NCBI GenBank assembly: GCA_903877135.1
Contig: CAIRCN010000006.1
Location: forward strand, 62,001-126,000
Direction of reading: 5' to 3'
Source of the DNA: an uncultured Opitutia bacterium
GTDB lineage: Bacteria > Verrucomicrobiota > Verrucomicrobiia > Opitutales > Opitutaceae
Length of the DNA: 64,000 nucleotides
The position numbers were made by a program, and so were the translations under genes. Numbering within the stretch: position 1 is the stretch's first letter; each line of letters opens with the position of its first letter. The notes beneath the pieces are model-generated. The model ran no database searches and was not told the DNA's origin. It saw nothing but the letters and a program-made list of their open reading frames with translations. Below are positions 44,128 to 54,385 of the stretch, piece by piece.

Positions 44128-44155
44128 AGCGCGTTGTCTCCAACGTGCTTTCCCA
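44128..44155 (+). terminator. Hairpin after the tridecaheme gene
   Basis: AGCGCGTTG (44128-44136) pairs with CAACGTGCT (44141-44149) with one G-U pair and a 4-base loop, six bases past the stop codon. Only a short T-run (TTTCCC) follows, so termination may be partial. Confidence 0.45.
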
Positions 44156-44225
44156 GCACGCCCCGGGCGGTATTTGCACGGAAGACTTGTAAGGATTGGC
44201 CGGCTGCGGCGACTAATCATCGTTG

Positions 44226-44750
44226 ATGAGCCTTCCTGCCGAATCCCTTTTCCAGCGCTGGCTGGCGGAGCATCGCGGCATCGTCGTCAAGGTGGCGCGC
44301 TCGTTCACCGCTGCGCCCGCCGACACCGCGGACGTGCAGCAGGAACTCTGGCTGCAACTCTGGCTCTCGCTTCCGACCTACGCTGGACAGGCGAAGCCCT
44401 CGAAGTGGATCTACCGCGTGTGCCTCAACACCGCGCTGACGTGGCGACGCGGCACTGCTCGCCTCGAGCGTCGGATCGAGCCAGGCGCCGACACCGCAAA
44501 TGTCGCGACACCGGACGCCTCGCCCTCCGAGCATGCCGGCGACCGGGAACTGTTGGAGAAACTTTATGCGGCCATCCACACCCTGTCAGAATTCGACCGG
44601 GTGCTGGTGCTGCTTTTGCTCGACGGTCAGGCGTATCGCTAGATCGCCGAGACCACCGGGTTGACCGAAAACCATGTCGGCGTGGCGTTGACACGTGCGC
44701 GCAAACGCCTCGCCGTCCTCTTGAAAGGAGTGACCGATGAACTGGAATGA
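44226..44750 (+). pseudogene. ECF sigma factor interrupted by an in-frame amber codon
   Basis: From ATG 44226 the frame encodes a sigma2 region (RGIVVKVARSF, DVQQELWLQLW, KWIYRVCLNTALTWRR) and the start of sigma4 (LSEFDRVLVLLLLDGQAYR). It then meets TAG at 44640-44642. Reading on in the same frame gives IAETTGLTENHVGVALTRAR and KRLAVLLKG to a stop at 44750, exactly the rest of sigma4. The family normally has Glu at the stop position (YREIAE), and GAG to TAG is a single base change. So the gene is either a recent nonsense mutant, a sequencing error or read by suppression. The full-length end overlaps the start of the next gene, the usual coupling to an anti-sigma partner. Confidence 0.8.
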
Positions 44751-45345
44751 CTACCGAGCCGTCTGGAAACGTCAGGAACTGCCCGTCGGCGCCGCCGCCG
44801 ATCTGGCGAGCCTCAAGGCGACCTTCGAGAACAGACACCGCAAGCAGGCCGCCGCGCTGCTGGTGCGCGATTTCGCCGAGGCCGGGGCTGGCGTGCTCGG
44901 ATGCATCGGCTTCGCTTTTATCTGGCGTAAACTGGGGTCGACCGGCTGGCCTATCGGGCTGGCGATGGCGCTCATCCTCGGCGTCTCCGGGGTCTTTGTC
45001 CGCGAGCGCTTCCAAGCGCGAAAGCTCCGGCTGGGTGAAGACGCGCCGGTGCTGGCCAAGGTCGAGGCGGACCTTGCCGTGCTCCGACGCCAAGGCCACC
45101 TGTTGCACACGATCTGGTGGTGGTATCTCGGACCGTTGCTGGCGGCTATTCTGATCGGCCACTTCACCCTCGTTTTCAATCGCCCGGGGCCGCAGCGCGA
45201 TCCGGTCTTGAACGCTGGTTTTGTCGGCTTCTATCTATTTTGTATCTGGTTCGCCTGGCTGATCAACCGCCGGGCGGTCCGGAAGCAGGTTGAGCCGCGA
45301 ATCGCCGAACTCGAGAAACTGCACCGCGACCTCGTTGGTGGCTGA
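44737..45345 (+). CDS. Membrane protein, probable partner of the adjacent ECF sigma factor
   Basis: The 202-residue protein starts at ATG 44737, inside the last codons of the full-length sigma frame. It has four hydrophobic segments (about 48-64, 68-86, 131-148 and 158-176) separated by charged helices, and a charged tail. The N-terminus NWNDYRAVWKRQELP is cytoplasmic in character and could bind the sigma factor. I recognise no zinc-binding anti-sigma motif. Position and overlap are the main evidence for a regulatory role. Confidence 0.6.
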   Translation: MNWNDYRAVWKRQELPVGAAADLASLKATFENRHRKQAAALLVRDFAEAGAGVLGCIGFAFIWRKLGSTGWPIGLAMALILGVSGVFVRERFQARKLRLGEDAPVLAKVEADLAVLRRQGHLLHTIWWWYLGPLLAAILIGHFTLVFNRPGPQRDPVLNAGFVGFYLFCIWFAWLINRRAVRKQVEPRIAELEKLHRDLVGG

Positions 45346-45392
45346 CCGCAAGCGGTAGTCCCGCTCTACTCCAACACGGCGGACCGCTGGCG

Positions 45393-46289
45393 CTACGTCG
45401 TGGCAACCGCGCCGAATTCGTAGCGCAGGGTCCAGGCACGCGTGTCGCCGGGCGCGAGCTCGGACACGATGTAGGGCTCGATTGACCAGGTGTTGCTGTT
45501 GCCCCAGACGGGGCAGGTGTCGGGCGTGAAATCGGTCGTGAACACGATTTGCGCGAGCCGCGGGTGCGAGACGCCGGCGCGCAGCAGGGTGCCGGGCGCG
45601 ATGCGCAGTTGCTCAAAATGCCCGTTGTCCTTGTGCAGGAAACGGCGCTTGAAGGTGAGGACGTGGTGCGCGTCGAGCGTGTAGCCGACATTGTCCGCTA
45701 TGCCCCAACTCGTGGGCAGGCCGCAGGTGAGCAGGCGGTCGGTGAGCGCGAAAAATGGATGGGCGAACCAGTGCAACGGCAGCGGCCGGGCGCCGGTGTT
45801 GGCGAGGAGTGTGGCCGAAGTGAGCGTGCGGCCGGCGAGGGCGACGCGGCGCGTGAGCTGGCAGGCGTAGCCGTTGCCAGCCTGCTCGGTGCAAAACTCC
45901 AGCGCGCCTGTGCTGCGTGTCATGGTCCATGGGCACGGTTGCGCGACGGCGAGTTCGCCGGCCGGATTGGGAGCGACGTCGCCGATGCCGATAATGAAGC
46001 CGCGGTTGTTTTCGAGGATGAGCGGCCGGCCGGTGTCAAACTCGGCATGGCGGAACGACTCGGGGAGGCCCTGACCGTTGAACGCCAACGGTTGCGGCTC
46101 CGGCCACTCGGGACCGGTCAGGAGGTCGCCAGCCTGCTCATCACGGACTTGCCAGATGTAGCCTCCCCAGCAGTAACGCGTGCCGAGGCGCGCCTGGTCG
46201 GCGGGGGCCGACGGATCGAGAAGGTCGGCGGTCAGACCGCCGGCTTGCAGTTGCAGCTGGCTGGGGCGACACGCGGAGGAGCGCGTCAT
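45393..46289 (-). CDS. Aldose-1-epimerase-like (galactose mutarotase fold) protein
   Basis: This 298-residue protein is beta-rich with a sequence pattern like mutarotase-fold proteins: a GRPLILENNRGFIIGIGDV opening, GYACQLTRRVALAGRTLTS in the middle, PLHWFAHPFFALTD with candidate catalytic His residues, and a late PDTCPVWGNSNTWSIEPYI segment. There is no signal peptide. It is coupled to the secreted-protein gene upstream by an ATGA overlap. The exact sugar substrate is unknown and the family call is moderately sure. Confidence 0.55.
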   Translation of the reverse strand: MTRSSACRPSQLQLQAGGLTADLLDPSAPADQARLGTRYCWGGYIWQVRDEQAGDLLTGPEWPEPQPLAFNGQGLPESFRHAEFDTGRPLILENNRGFIIGIGDVAPNPAGELAVAQPCPWTMTRSTGALEFCTEQAGNGYACQLTRRVALAGRTLTSATLLANTGARPLPLHWFAHPFFALTDRLLTCGLPTSWGIADNVGYTLDAHHVLTFKRRFLHKDNGHFEQLRIAPGTLLRAGVSHPRLAQIVFTTDFTPDTCPVWGNSNTWSIEPYIVSELAPGDTRAWTLRYEFGAVATT

Positions 46290-46777
46290 TTGACGCGGCG
46301 CACACGGATCGTCGTGTTTTTGCCGTTGACGACCAGATCATACATGCCGCCTGGGCGCGGCTGGATTTCGATTTCCTTGCCCACCAGATCAATGGTGATC
46401 GGCTCGATGCCCGCCCAGACTTGGGCGTTGTCGAGACGGAAGCTGTTGCCGCCCACCCAACTCGTGCAGCGGCCCTTGATGCCGGTCTTGTCGCGGTAAT
46501 CGTCGCCGACGTCGGGCAGGCCGAATTTCGAGAGCCAGCCACGCTCGTTGTCGTTGCTGGCTTCAATGTTGGCTTGGGCGGCGACGTTTTCGATCGTACG
46601 GACATAGTGGCGGATGATGGCGGCATCGACCACGCCGAGTTGGTCGGGGGTGAGTTTGTCGAGTCCGGCGCGGGCGAATTCTTGGGGCGTCAGGACGACT
46701 TTCAGTCCGGGAAAATAGTTTTCGGCGAGCGCGGTGGAGGCGAGGCAGAGGAGGAGCAGTGCGAGCAGCTTTTTCAT
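46286..46777 (-). CDS. Secreted protein of unknown function
   Basis: The start at ATG 46777 gives 163 residues with a textbook signal peptide (KKLLALLLLCLASTALAEN). The mature part has a short helical region (FARAGLDKLTPDQLGVVDAA) that resembles sequences in SH3-like or LTD-type envelope proteins. A small beta region with SWVGGNSFRLDNAQVW and NGKNTTIRVRRVK follows. I cannot assign a function. It overlaps the mutarotase-like gene and follows the ABC exporter gene by 94 bases on the same strand. Confidence 0.7.
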   Translation of the reverse strand: MKKLLALLLLCLASTALAENYFPGLKVVLTPQEFARAGLDKLTPDQLGVVDAAIIRHYVRTIENVAAQANIEASNDNERGWLSKFGLPDVGDDYRDKTGIKGRCTSWVGGNSFRLDNAQVWAGIEPITIDLVGKEIEIQPRPGGMYDLVVNGKNTTIRVRRVK

Positions 46778-46871
46778 GGATAGGAGGGTTGGAAAGAAGG
46801 ACGTGGAAAATGGGGCGTTGTTCCGGGTCGGAACCGGAGATTGGGCGGAACTGACCTTCAAGCGGGCGGGG

Positions 46872-48626
<1,755 letters not shown>

Positions 48627-48669
48627 GGTGCCGTGGCGACTGCGGAACTTGCGCAGGACGCGGCCGGAA

Positions 48670-49779
48670 TCAAGTTTGGCCTGCGCCTTTGGTGCGCTTG
48701 GGCGCAAGGCCGCCGTGCACCGCGGCGTAGAAAGGGTCGCCCGGCCGGATGGAGCCGCGTGTGACGGTTGTGTCCGTGAACGCCGACTTGTAGATCGCGG
48801 TGAGGAATTCGATGGTGCGGCGCGCCTCGTGACCGCTGGTGAGCGGGCGGGTGCCTTCGTCCAGGCATTTGACGACTGCCTCCAGTTGGGCCGCGTGGGT
48901 TGAACCGACGTCAGGCGGGAAGTTTTCCCACGCTTGCTGGAGGGCCGTGGCGTGGGCGGGATCGGCCGGCGTCATTTTCCAGTTTTCCTTCTGGAAGGCG
49001 TAGAGGTGGGTGAGCTCGACGGTGGCGCATTCGCAGTCGAGCCGGAGGTAGGTTTCCTGGCGGGGGCAGAGCGTGCTGTTGACGACGGAGGCGCAGGCGC
49101 CGTTGGCAAACTTCACGAGCGCCATGGAGACATCTTCGACCTCGATGGCGTGGTAGAGCGTGTCGGCGGTGGCGCGGATCTCCTCCCAATCGCCGAGGAG
49201 ATGGAGCAGTTGGTCCATTAGGTGGATGCCCTGGCTCATCGTTGGGCCGCCGAACTCGGTGTCCCAGCGGCCGCGCCACGGCATGGCGTAGTAGGCGGCG
49301 TCGCGATACCAGAGGGTGTGGCAGACCGCAACAAGCGGCCGGCCGAGGAGGCCGGCGGCCAGCAGCGCGCGGACGTGGCGGTTGGAGGAGGCGAAACGCA
49401 TCTGGAACACGCTCGAGGTGTAGCGACCGGTGCGGGTCTCGGCGGCGGCAATGCGGTCAAACTCAGCGAGTGAGGCGCAGAGGGGTTTCTCGCAGATGAC
49501 CGAGGCACCGGCCTCCATGGCGGCGATGCTCATGTCGGCGTGGAGCGCGGGCGGCGCGGCGATCAACACGAGGTCGGGCCGCTCGGTGCGGAGCATCGTG
49601 GCGTAATCGGTGTAGGCGGCGGCGATGTGGTTTTGGTCGCAAAAAGCCCGGGCCCGGGTGGCATCGACGTCGCAGGCGGCAACGAGAACAGTGCGATCTG
49701 AGTTGGCTGCGACAGATTGGACGTGAGCTCCGGCTATGCCGCCGGTGCCGACGAGAACGGTGCGATAGGTTGGTTTCAT
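48670..49779 (-). CDS. Gfo/Idh/MocA-family oxidoreductase
   Basis: The 369-residue protein has an N-terminal Rossmann fold (VLVGTGGIAGAHVQS) and the family Lys in CEKPLCASLAEFD. The C-terminal alpha/beta domain includes the GGPTMSQGIHLMDQLLHLLGD motif, whose His is usually catalytic. It follows the sodium symporter gene by four bases, so the symporter probably imports the substrate or precursor, likely a sugar or sugar acid. Confidence 0.92.
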   Translation of the reverse strand: MKPTYRTVLVGTGGIAGAHVQSVAANSDRTVLVAACDVDATRARAFCDQNHIAAAYTDYATMLRTERPDLVLIAAPPALHADMSIAAMEAGASVICEKPLCASLAEFDRIAAAETRTGRYTSSVFQMRFASSNRHVRALLAAGLLGRPLVAVCHTLWYRDAAYYAMPWRGRWDTEFGGPTMSQGIHLMDQLLHLLGDWEEIRATADTLYHAIEVEDVSMALVKFANGACASVVNSTLCPRQETYLRLDCECATVELTHLYAFQKENWKMTPADPAHATALQQAWENFPPDVGSTHAAQLEAVVKCLDEGTRPLTSGHEARRTIEFLTAIYKSAFTDTTVTRGSIRPGDPFYAAVHGGLAPKRTKGAGQT

Positions 49780-49783
49780 GGCG

Positions 49784-51889
49784 TTAGTGAAGACTGACTT
49801 TGGCTGGATCGAGAATGAGCGGCTCCTTCAGTTGGTCGTAAATCGTCAGACCGCGGAGCGACTTGGTGGAAGCAGGGAACAGGAGACTGCCGAAATAACC
49901 AAAGAGTATGCAGGCGCCGATGGAGATGAAGGCATACATCAGCACATGGATGGGGGTGTAGAGTTTGGTCAGCACCGTCATGACGATGCTGGAGACGATG
50001 CCGATGACGCTGCCTTGCCAGTTCGCGCGGCGGGTGAACATACCGAGCGCGTAAATGCCGGCAAAGCCGCCGCCGAGCAGCGCCATCAGCTCGATGAATT
50101 TGTCCCAAAGCGACTTGATGTCCATGGTCGACATGTAGAGTGCGAGGCCCGTGCCGAGGATGCCGGTGACGACCGTCGTCCACTCGGCGAGGAGCACGCT
50201 TTTCGCCGGTGTGGGTTTCTTGGCGTAGCGTTCATAAAAATCGACCGAGACGAGGGTGGCGATGGAGTTGATGTTCGAGCTGAGCGTGGCCATCGACGCC
50301 GCAAACACGCCGGCGATGATGAGGCCGGTCACGCCCGGTGGCAGTTCGGCAGCGATGAACTGAGGGAAGGTCTGGTCGGTGGTGAGCAGCGGGTTAAGGC
50401 CGCCGGGGTGCATCTTGTAGAAAGCGTAGAGCAGTGTGCCGAGGCTGAAGAACATGAAGCTGCCGGGCAGCGCGATGGCCGTGAGCATGAAGAGCGAGCC
50501 GCGTGCGGCTTTGTCGTCCTTTGTCGAGAGCACGCGTTGCGTCATGACCTGGTCCTGCGGCCAGGTGAGAGTGCCGACGACCAGGAGGAGGACGAACGTC
50601 CACACGTTCGGCAGCGTGAAATCAAAGCTCCAGTCGAAGAGCTGGGTCTTGCCGTCGGCGAGTGCGATGCGGGTGACATTGCCCAGCCCGCCCGCGCCGT
50701 GAACCATCCACGACATCGCGAAGATGGCGCCGCCGACCATGACGAAGACCTGAAGAACGTCCGTCCAGATGACGGCCTTCATGCCGCCGAGCACGGTGTA
50801 AACCGTGGTGATGACGCCCATGATGAGGATGCTGACGGCGACGCTGATGCCAGTCACAGCCGAGAGCGCCAGCGCGGGCAGCAAGAGGACGATGCTCATG
50901 CGGCCGGCTAGGTGCTGCACGATGCAGATGAACGATGCCATCAGGCGCACTGCGGGGTGAAAGCGCATCTCGAGATATTCGTAAACCGACATCAGGTTCA
51001 ACCGACGCACGAGCGGCACGATAGCAAAAGCGACATAGATCGTGCCGATAAAGCCGATGACGTTTTGTGCGAGGTAGAACCAGTTGGTGGCGTAGGATTT
51101 TGCGGGGATGGCGATGTAGCTGATCGCGCTGGTGCCGGTGGCGTAGAGCGAGAGGCCGGCGGCCCACCAGGGAATCTTGCGGCCGGCGAGGAAGAAGTTC
51201 GCGGTGTCTTTTTTTCCTGTGAGGTAAAAATAAAGCCCGATGCCGGCGACAACACAGAGGTAAATTACGATGACGATGTAATCGACGACGAGCAGACCGC
51301 GCTTGACGGTGGTGAGTTCGAGCTGGGTGCTCACTCGCGCGCCGGCGGCGTTGCGGGTGGTCACGATGAAGCCGTTCCCCCAGCCGAACACGTTTTCCAA
51401 CGTGCCCGGGACAGGCCAGATGCCGAATGACGCCCAGGTGTCGGTGATAGTGTGATAGCCGAGCACCTGCAGGCTGCCGTCCTTCGCTGGCGAGACGAAG
51501 AGCACATGGGACTGGCCGACGGCCTGCGCGGCGCCGAGAAGGGCCGAAGGTGGCGCAACGCGGCGTTGCCAGCCGGTTTTTTTTGAGTAGCGCATAAGCA
51601 CCTGCGCGCCGGCGCGGTCGGTGGCGGCGACGAAAAGTTCACCCTCCAGCGCAGCGGCGGCGACTGGCGTGAGCGTGGGATCGAGCCCGGGCACGCTGCG
51701 GCCACGCAGATTGCCCAGCGGCGCGGATTGCCGGACGAGCAGGAAGGCCCGGCCAGTCACTGCCTGCGCACGGTCAGCCACCACTGTCTGTGCGACCGTC
51801 ACCGTTTTCAGGGAAACGAGACTGCCGGCGTGGCTGGCGAAGGGGAGGCAGCCAGCAAGCGCCACAAGGCGCAGGAGTTTGAGCAACAT
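49784..51889 (-). CDS. Sodium:solute symporter with N-terminal periplasmic beta-propeller-like extension
   Basis: The start at ATG 51889 gives 701 residues; the frame opens at 51946, but a terminator hairpin lies in that part. A signal peptide (KLLRLVALAGCLPFASHA) is followed by about 170 residues of beta-type sequence with Kelch/NanM-like turns (LEGELFVAATDR, GQSHVLFVSPAKD, LQVLGYHTITDTWASF). About 13 helices of a SSS-family symporter begin near residue 200, with AGRKIPWWAAGLSLYATGTS and WPQDQVMTQRVLSTKDD. Full-length fusions with a six-bladed NanM-type propeller occur in related bacteria; here only about half a propeller remains. It may bind or mutarotate a sugar such as sialate before uptake. 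Confidence 0.85.
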   Translation of the reverse strand: MLLKLLRLVALAGCLPFASHAGSLVSLKTVTVAQTVVADRAQAVTGRAFLLVRQSAPLGNLRGRSVPGLDPTLTPVAAAALEGELFVAATDRAGAQVLMRYSKKTGWQRRVAPPSALLGAAQAVGQSHVLFVSPAKDGSLQVLGYHTITDTWASFGIWPVPGTLENVFGWGNGFIVTTRNAAGARVSTQLELTTVKRGLLVVDYIVIVIYLCVVAGIGLYFYLTGKKDTANFFLAGRKIPWWAAGLSLYATGTSAISYIAIPAKSYATNWFYLAQNVIGFIGTIYVAFAIVPLVRRLNLMSVYEYLEMRFHPAVRLMASFICIVQHLAGRMSIVLLLPALALSAVTGISVAVSILIMGVITTVYTVLGGMKAVIWTDVLQVFVMVGGAIFAMSWMVHGAGGLGNVTRIALADGKTQLFDWSFDFTLPNVWTFVLLLVVGTLTWPQDQVMTQRVLSTKDDKAARGSLFMLTAIALPGSFMFFSLGTLLYAFYKMHPGGLNPLLTTDQTFPQFIAAELPPGVTGLIIAGVFAASMATLSSNINSIATLVSVDFYERYAKKPTPAKSVLLAEWTTVVTGILGTGLALYMSTMDIKSLWDKFIELMALLGGGFAGIYALGMFTRRANWQGSVIGIVSSIVMTVLTKLYTPIHVLMYAFISIGACILFGYFGSLLFPASTKSLRGLTIYDQLKEPLILDPAKVSLH

Positions 51890-51904
51890 GCAGCCGGCAG
51901 CAAA

Positions 51905-51937
51905 AGGAAGGCCCACCGCACTTTCAAGCGGTGAGCC
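51905..51937 (-). terminator. Terminator-like hairpin just upstream of the symporter start
   Basis: On the minus strand GGCTCACCGC pairs with GCGGTGGGCC (G-U pairs included) around an 8-base loop, followed by CTTCCTTTT. It lies 44 bases after the ferritin-like gene's stop and 15 bases before the symporter ATG. It may end the upstream transcript or act as an attenuator. Confidence 0.55.
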
Positions 51938-51980
51938 TCCGAACATTCAGCGATTTTGCTCCGAAGAACGGTCGGAACAA

Positions 51981-53306
51981 TCAGGTGACGCCGGCGAGCC
52001 GAAGGATTTTTTCGGCGGTTAACCTGCGATCGCGCGGCAACGAATGCGGCACTTTGCCGCCGTAGATGGCGGCGAACACTTTGAATTTCTCCTGCGTGGC
52101 CTTGACGAAGTCCTCGACGGGCCGCGTCTCACCGAAGAGCGCCATCATCTCGGGCAGCCAGCGGTGGCCGTAGCGGACGTGGTTCTGCTCGTCGTTGCGG
52201 TCGAAGGCGAGGAGCGTGTCGGCCTCGAAGTCGTTGAGTTCGCGCACGCGGTCCATGACGGTGGCCTTGGTCGAGAAACTGCCCGCCTCGAATTCCATCG
52301 TCATCATCGCGTAGCGTTCGTGCGGCGGCATCTGCACGAGGATGTTATAGAGGTCGAGCGAGTGCTCGACGGTCATCAAATCGACGCCGAGTTTCGGGAG
52401 CTGGCGGAACCCGAACTGGCTGTGGCGCGACTCGTCCCACAGATGGCGTGCAAGATCGTGGTGCAGGTCGAAGGGAGCGTGCGGCGTCTCGATGAAGACG
52501 GTCGCGAGGTAGTCGATCGCGTCCATTTCCATCATCAGCCAGACGTAAACCATGAGACGGATGACACGGGCGTCGGTCTTGGGATCGACGAGCCACGGGC
52601 GCACGATGGGATCTTCCTTCGGATCAAAACCAAATACGCCGGAGCAGAGCGGGTATTTGCCGCGGCTGCAGGTCGGCGGGTGGGTGTAGGGCGTTTTCTC
52701 CTGCTGCCATACGTAGGTTGGGGAGAGCGGGAGGCGCGTTTCCTGGCCGAGCCAGCCGCCGAGGTCGTCGAGAGCCTGCGTGAGATGGAGTTTCCATTCG
52801 CGCGCGTCGATGCCTGCGAGGTAGGGTGCAATTTCGTGGGCGTGGCGCTCCTCATCAGCGACAAATTCCTCCACGAGTTTTTTCGAGGGCCAGTCGGCGA
52901 GTGGGTCGGTGACCTTGAGGTAGTGGCGGTAGGCCTCTAGCAGTGCGGGCTTGAGCACCTCGTAGAAACCGGCGGTGAGCACGAACGGATCGGCCGCAGC
53001 TTTGCCGACGGCCTCAACGAAGACGCGCCGAATCGAGTCGTGGACGTTGTCATTGGTGCCGAAGGTTGTCAGCTCGCGGCCGCGTTCGCGGAGAAAGCGC
53101 GCGTGGCCGGCGGATTCCCACGCATGCTGGCAAAGGAGATATTTCAGCTCGGGTTCGCCGACGCGGTAGACGAGTGTGGTGACGGTGCGGAGGAACTCGC
53201 GCTCGACCTCGAAGAGCAGGCGGAGCAGGCGCGTCATCTCGTTGACCGCAGCCATGCGGCCGGCGCCGCCCGCTGGTGCGGGACGGGTGGAAGTGGTGGC
53301 GGACAT
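51981..53306 (-). CDS. Ferritin-like putative di-metal protein
   Basis: The 441-residue protein is mostly helical and contains three ExxH motifs: ADEERHAHE (near 173), WDESRHSQF (near 290) and NDEQNHVRYGH (near 377). There is also an early WESAGHARF and further Glu-rich helices. The spacing suggests a ferritin-like four-helix bundle that binds two metal ions, possibly duplicated. A central insertion has TCSRGKYPLCSGVFGF. There is no signal peptide. The gene follows the PhyH dioxygenase gene by 21 bases and is probably co-expressed with it. An oxygen-dependent reaction on a sugar or amine is possible but unproven. Confidence 0.7.
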   Translation of the reverse strand: MSATTSTRPAPAGGAGRMAAVNEMTRLLRLLFEVEREFLRTVTTLVYRVGEPELKYLLCQHAWESAGHARFLRERGRELTTFGTNDNVHDSIRRVFVEAVGKAAADPFVLTAGFYEVLKPALLEAYRHYLKVTDPLADWPSKKLVEEFVADEERHAHEIAPYLAGIDAREWKLHLTQALDDLGGWLGQETRLPLSPTYVWQQEKTPYTHPPTCSRGKYPLCSGVFGFDPKEDPIVRPWLVDPKTDARVIRLMVYVWLMMEMDAIDYLATVFIETPHAPFDLHHDLARHLWDESRHSQFGFRQLPKLGVDLMTVEHSLDLYNILVQMPPHERYAMMTMEFEAGSFSTKATVMDRVRELNDFEADTLLAFDRNDEQNHVRYGHRWLPEMMALFGETRPVEDFVKATQEKFKVFAAIYGGKVPHSLPRDRRLTAEKILRLAGVT

Positions 53307-53327
53307 GGCGGGAGGGGCGCTGGAGGT

Positions 53328-54248
53328 TCAGCAGATCAGGCCGCGTTTGCCGTTGGGACCGTGGGCCGGCGGGTTGACGCCGATCCAGCGTTCGTCGACC
53401 GGTTCGCTGGCGCGTTGATAACGCGTGTCGCTCGAGATGCGCAGGCGGTTCTCGGTGCGGTTGTCGAGCGAAGCGTGCACCATGAACATGCCGAATGTGA
53501 GGAAATCGCCGGCCTCATACTCCGTCGTGAGCCACCGGCCGCCGAATTTGTTGCGCACGACCGGAGGATTGTGGGAGAGCGTGCCTGTGAAGGTCCACTT
53601 TCCGTCCCTCACCTTGGTGACGTCGGAGGACTTGTTCTCGCAGAAAGCATCGACGTCGCGAAAGACGTAGTTTTCGAGGAGGTCCATGCGTTCAAAGGAA
53701 CCCTCGAGAAGCATCAGTCCGCCGAGCTCGAACGAGACATCGCCGTAGGGCAGCCAGCAGGTCATGTGCTGGTGCGTGCCGCGGCCCATGTAGGGCAGGT
53801 CGCAGTGCGGGTTGGTCCCCTTGCCGGGACCGATGGCGCGCAGCCACGTAAAATCGTAGTGACGGATTTCCTCGCCGTAGAGCTGGCGGTAAAACTCGGT
53901 CAGGCGACCGGAGTAGAGGAGTTTTTGCACGGGCGCGTTGCCGGTAGTGAGGTCGGGTTTGAAGAGATAGCCGGCATCCTTGCGGGCGATGGCCTCGACG
54001 TGCGGATAATCGGGATCGAGGCAGCCGGCGGCGGCCAGCCGTTCGGTGAGCGCCGCTCGCGCCTCGAGCACCTGACCGCGGTCGAGATAGCCCTTCATAT
54101 AAAGGTAGCCGTCGGTCGCGAAACGGCTGCGCAGTTCGGTGAAATCGGTGGCGGCGTCGGACGAGTCGCGCAGCAGGCCGAACTTGTCCTCGCTCATGTC
54201 GAGTGCGTGTCCGAAGGAATGGATCTGGGGCAGGGTTGTGGTGCTCAT
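53328..54248 (-). CDS. Phytanoyl-CoA dioxygenase (PhyH) family protein
   Basis: The start at ATG 54248 gives 306 residues. Metal ligands are visible: NPHCDLPY provides the HxD pair near residue 167, and MVHASLDNRTENRLRIS provides the distal His and the 2-oxoglutarate-binding Arg. The N-terminal FATDGYLYMKGYLDRGQV is a standard PhyH opening. PhyH proteins are Fe(II)/2-oxoglutarate oxygenases with varied substrates, and many copies occur in Verrucomicrobia and Planctomycetes with no known role. It is divergent from the AraC regulator at 54386. Confidence 0.88.
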   Translation of the reverse strand: MSTTTLPQIHSFGHALDMSEDKFGLLRDSSDAATDFTELRSRFATDGYLYMKGYLDRGQVLEARAALTERLAAAGCLDPDYPHVEAIARKDAGYLFKPDLTTGNAPVQKLLYSGRLTEFYRQLYGEEIRHYDFTWLRAIGPGKGTNPHCDLPYMGRGTHQHMTCWLPYGDVSFELGGLMLLEGSFERMDLLENYVFRDVDAFCENKSSDVTKVRDGKWTFTGTLSHNPPVVRNKFGGRWLTTEYEAGDFLTFGMFMVHASLDNRTENRLRISSDTRYQRASEPVDERWIGVNPPAHGPNGKRGLIC

Positions 54249-54385
54249 GGGGAAATCAGGCGGGTGGTGGGCAAAAAATGTCCGGCTCCGGCGGTGAAGG
54301 CGGGAACGGGCTGCGGAACATACACTCGGAGTGGGGAGGATTAAATGGTTGAAATGAGATTTGGCATGTAGAATTTGGGACACCG

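Noticed and set aside
41917-44220. A 767-codon open frame antisense to the tridecaheme gene
   Set aside because: It mirrors the codon bias of the heme gene, has no family features, and the sense frame has thirteen heme motifs and membrane helices.
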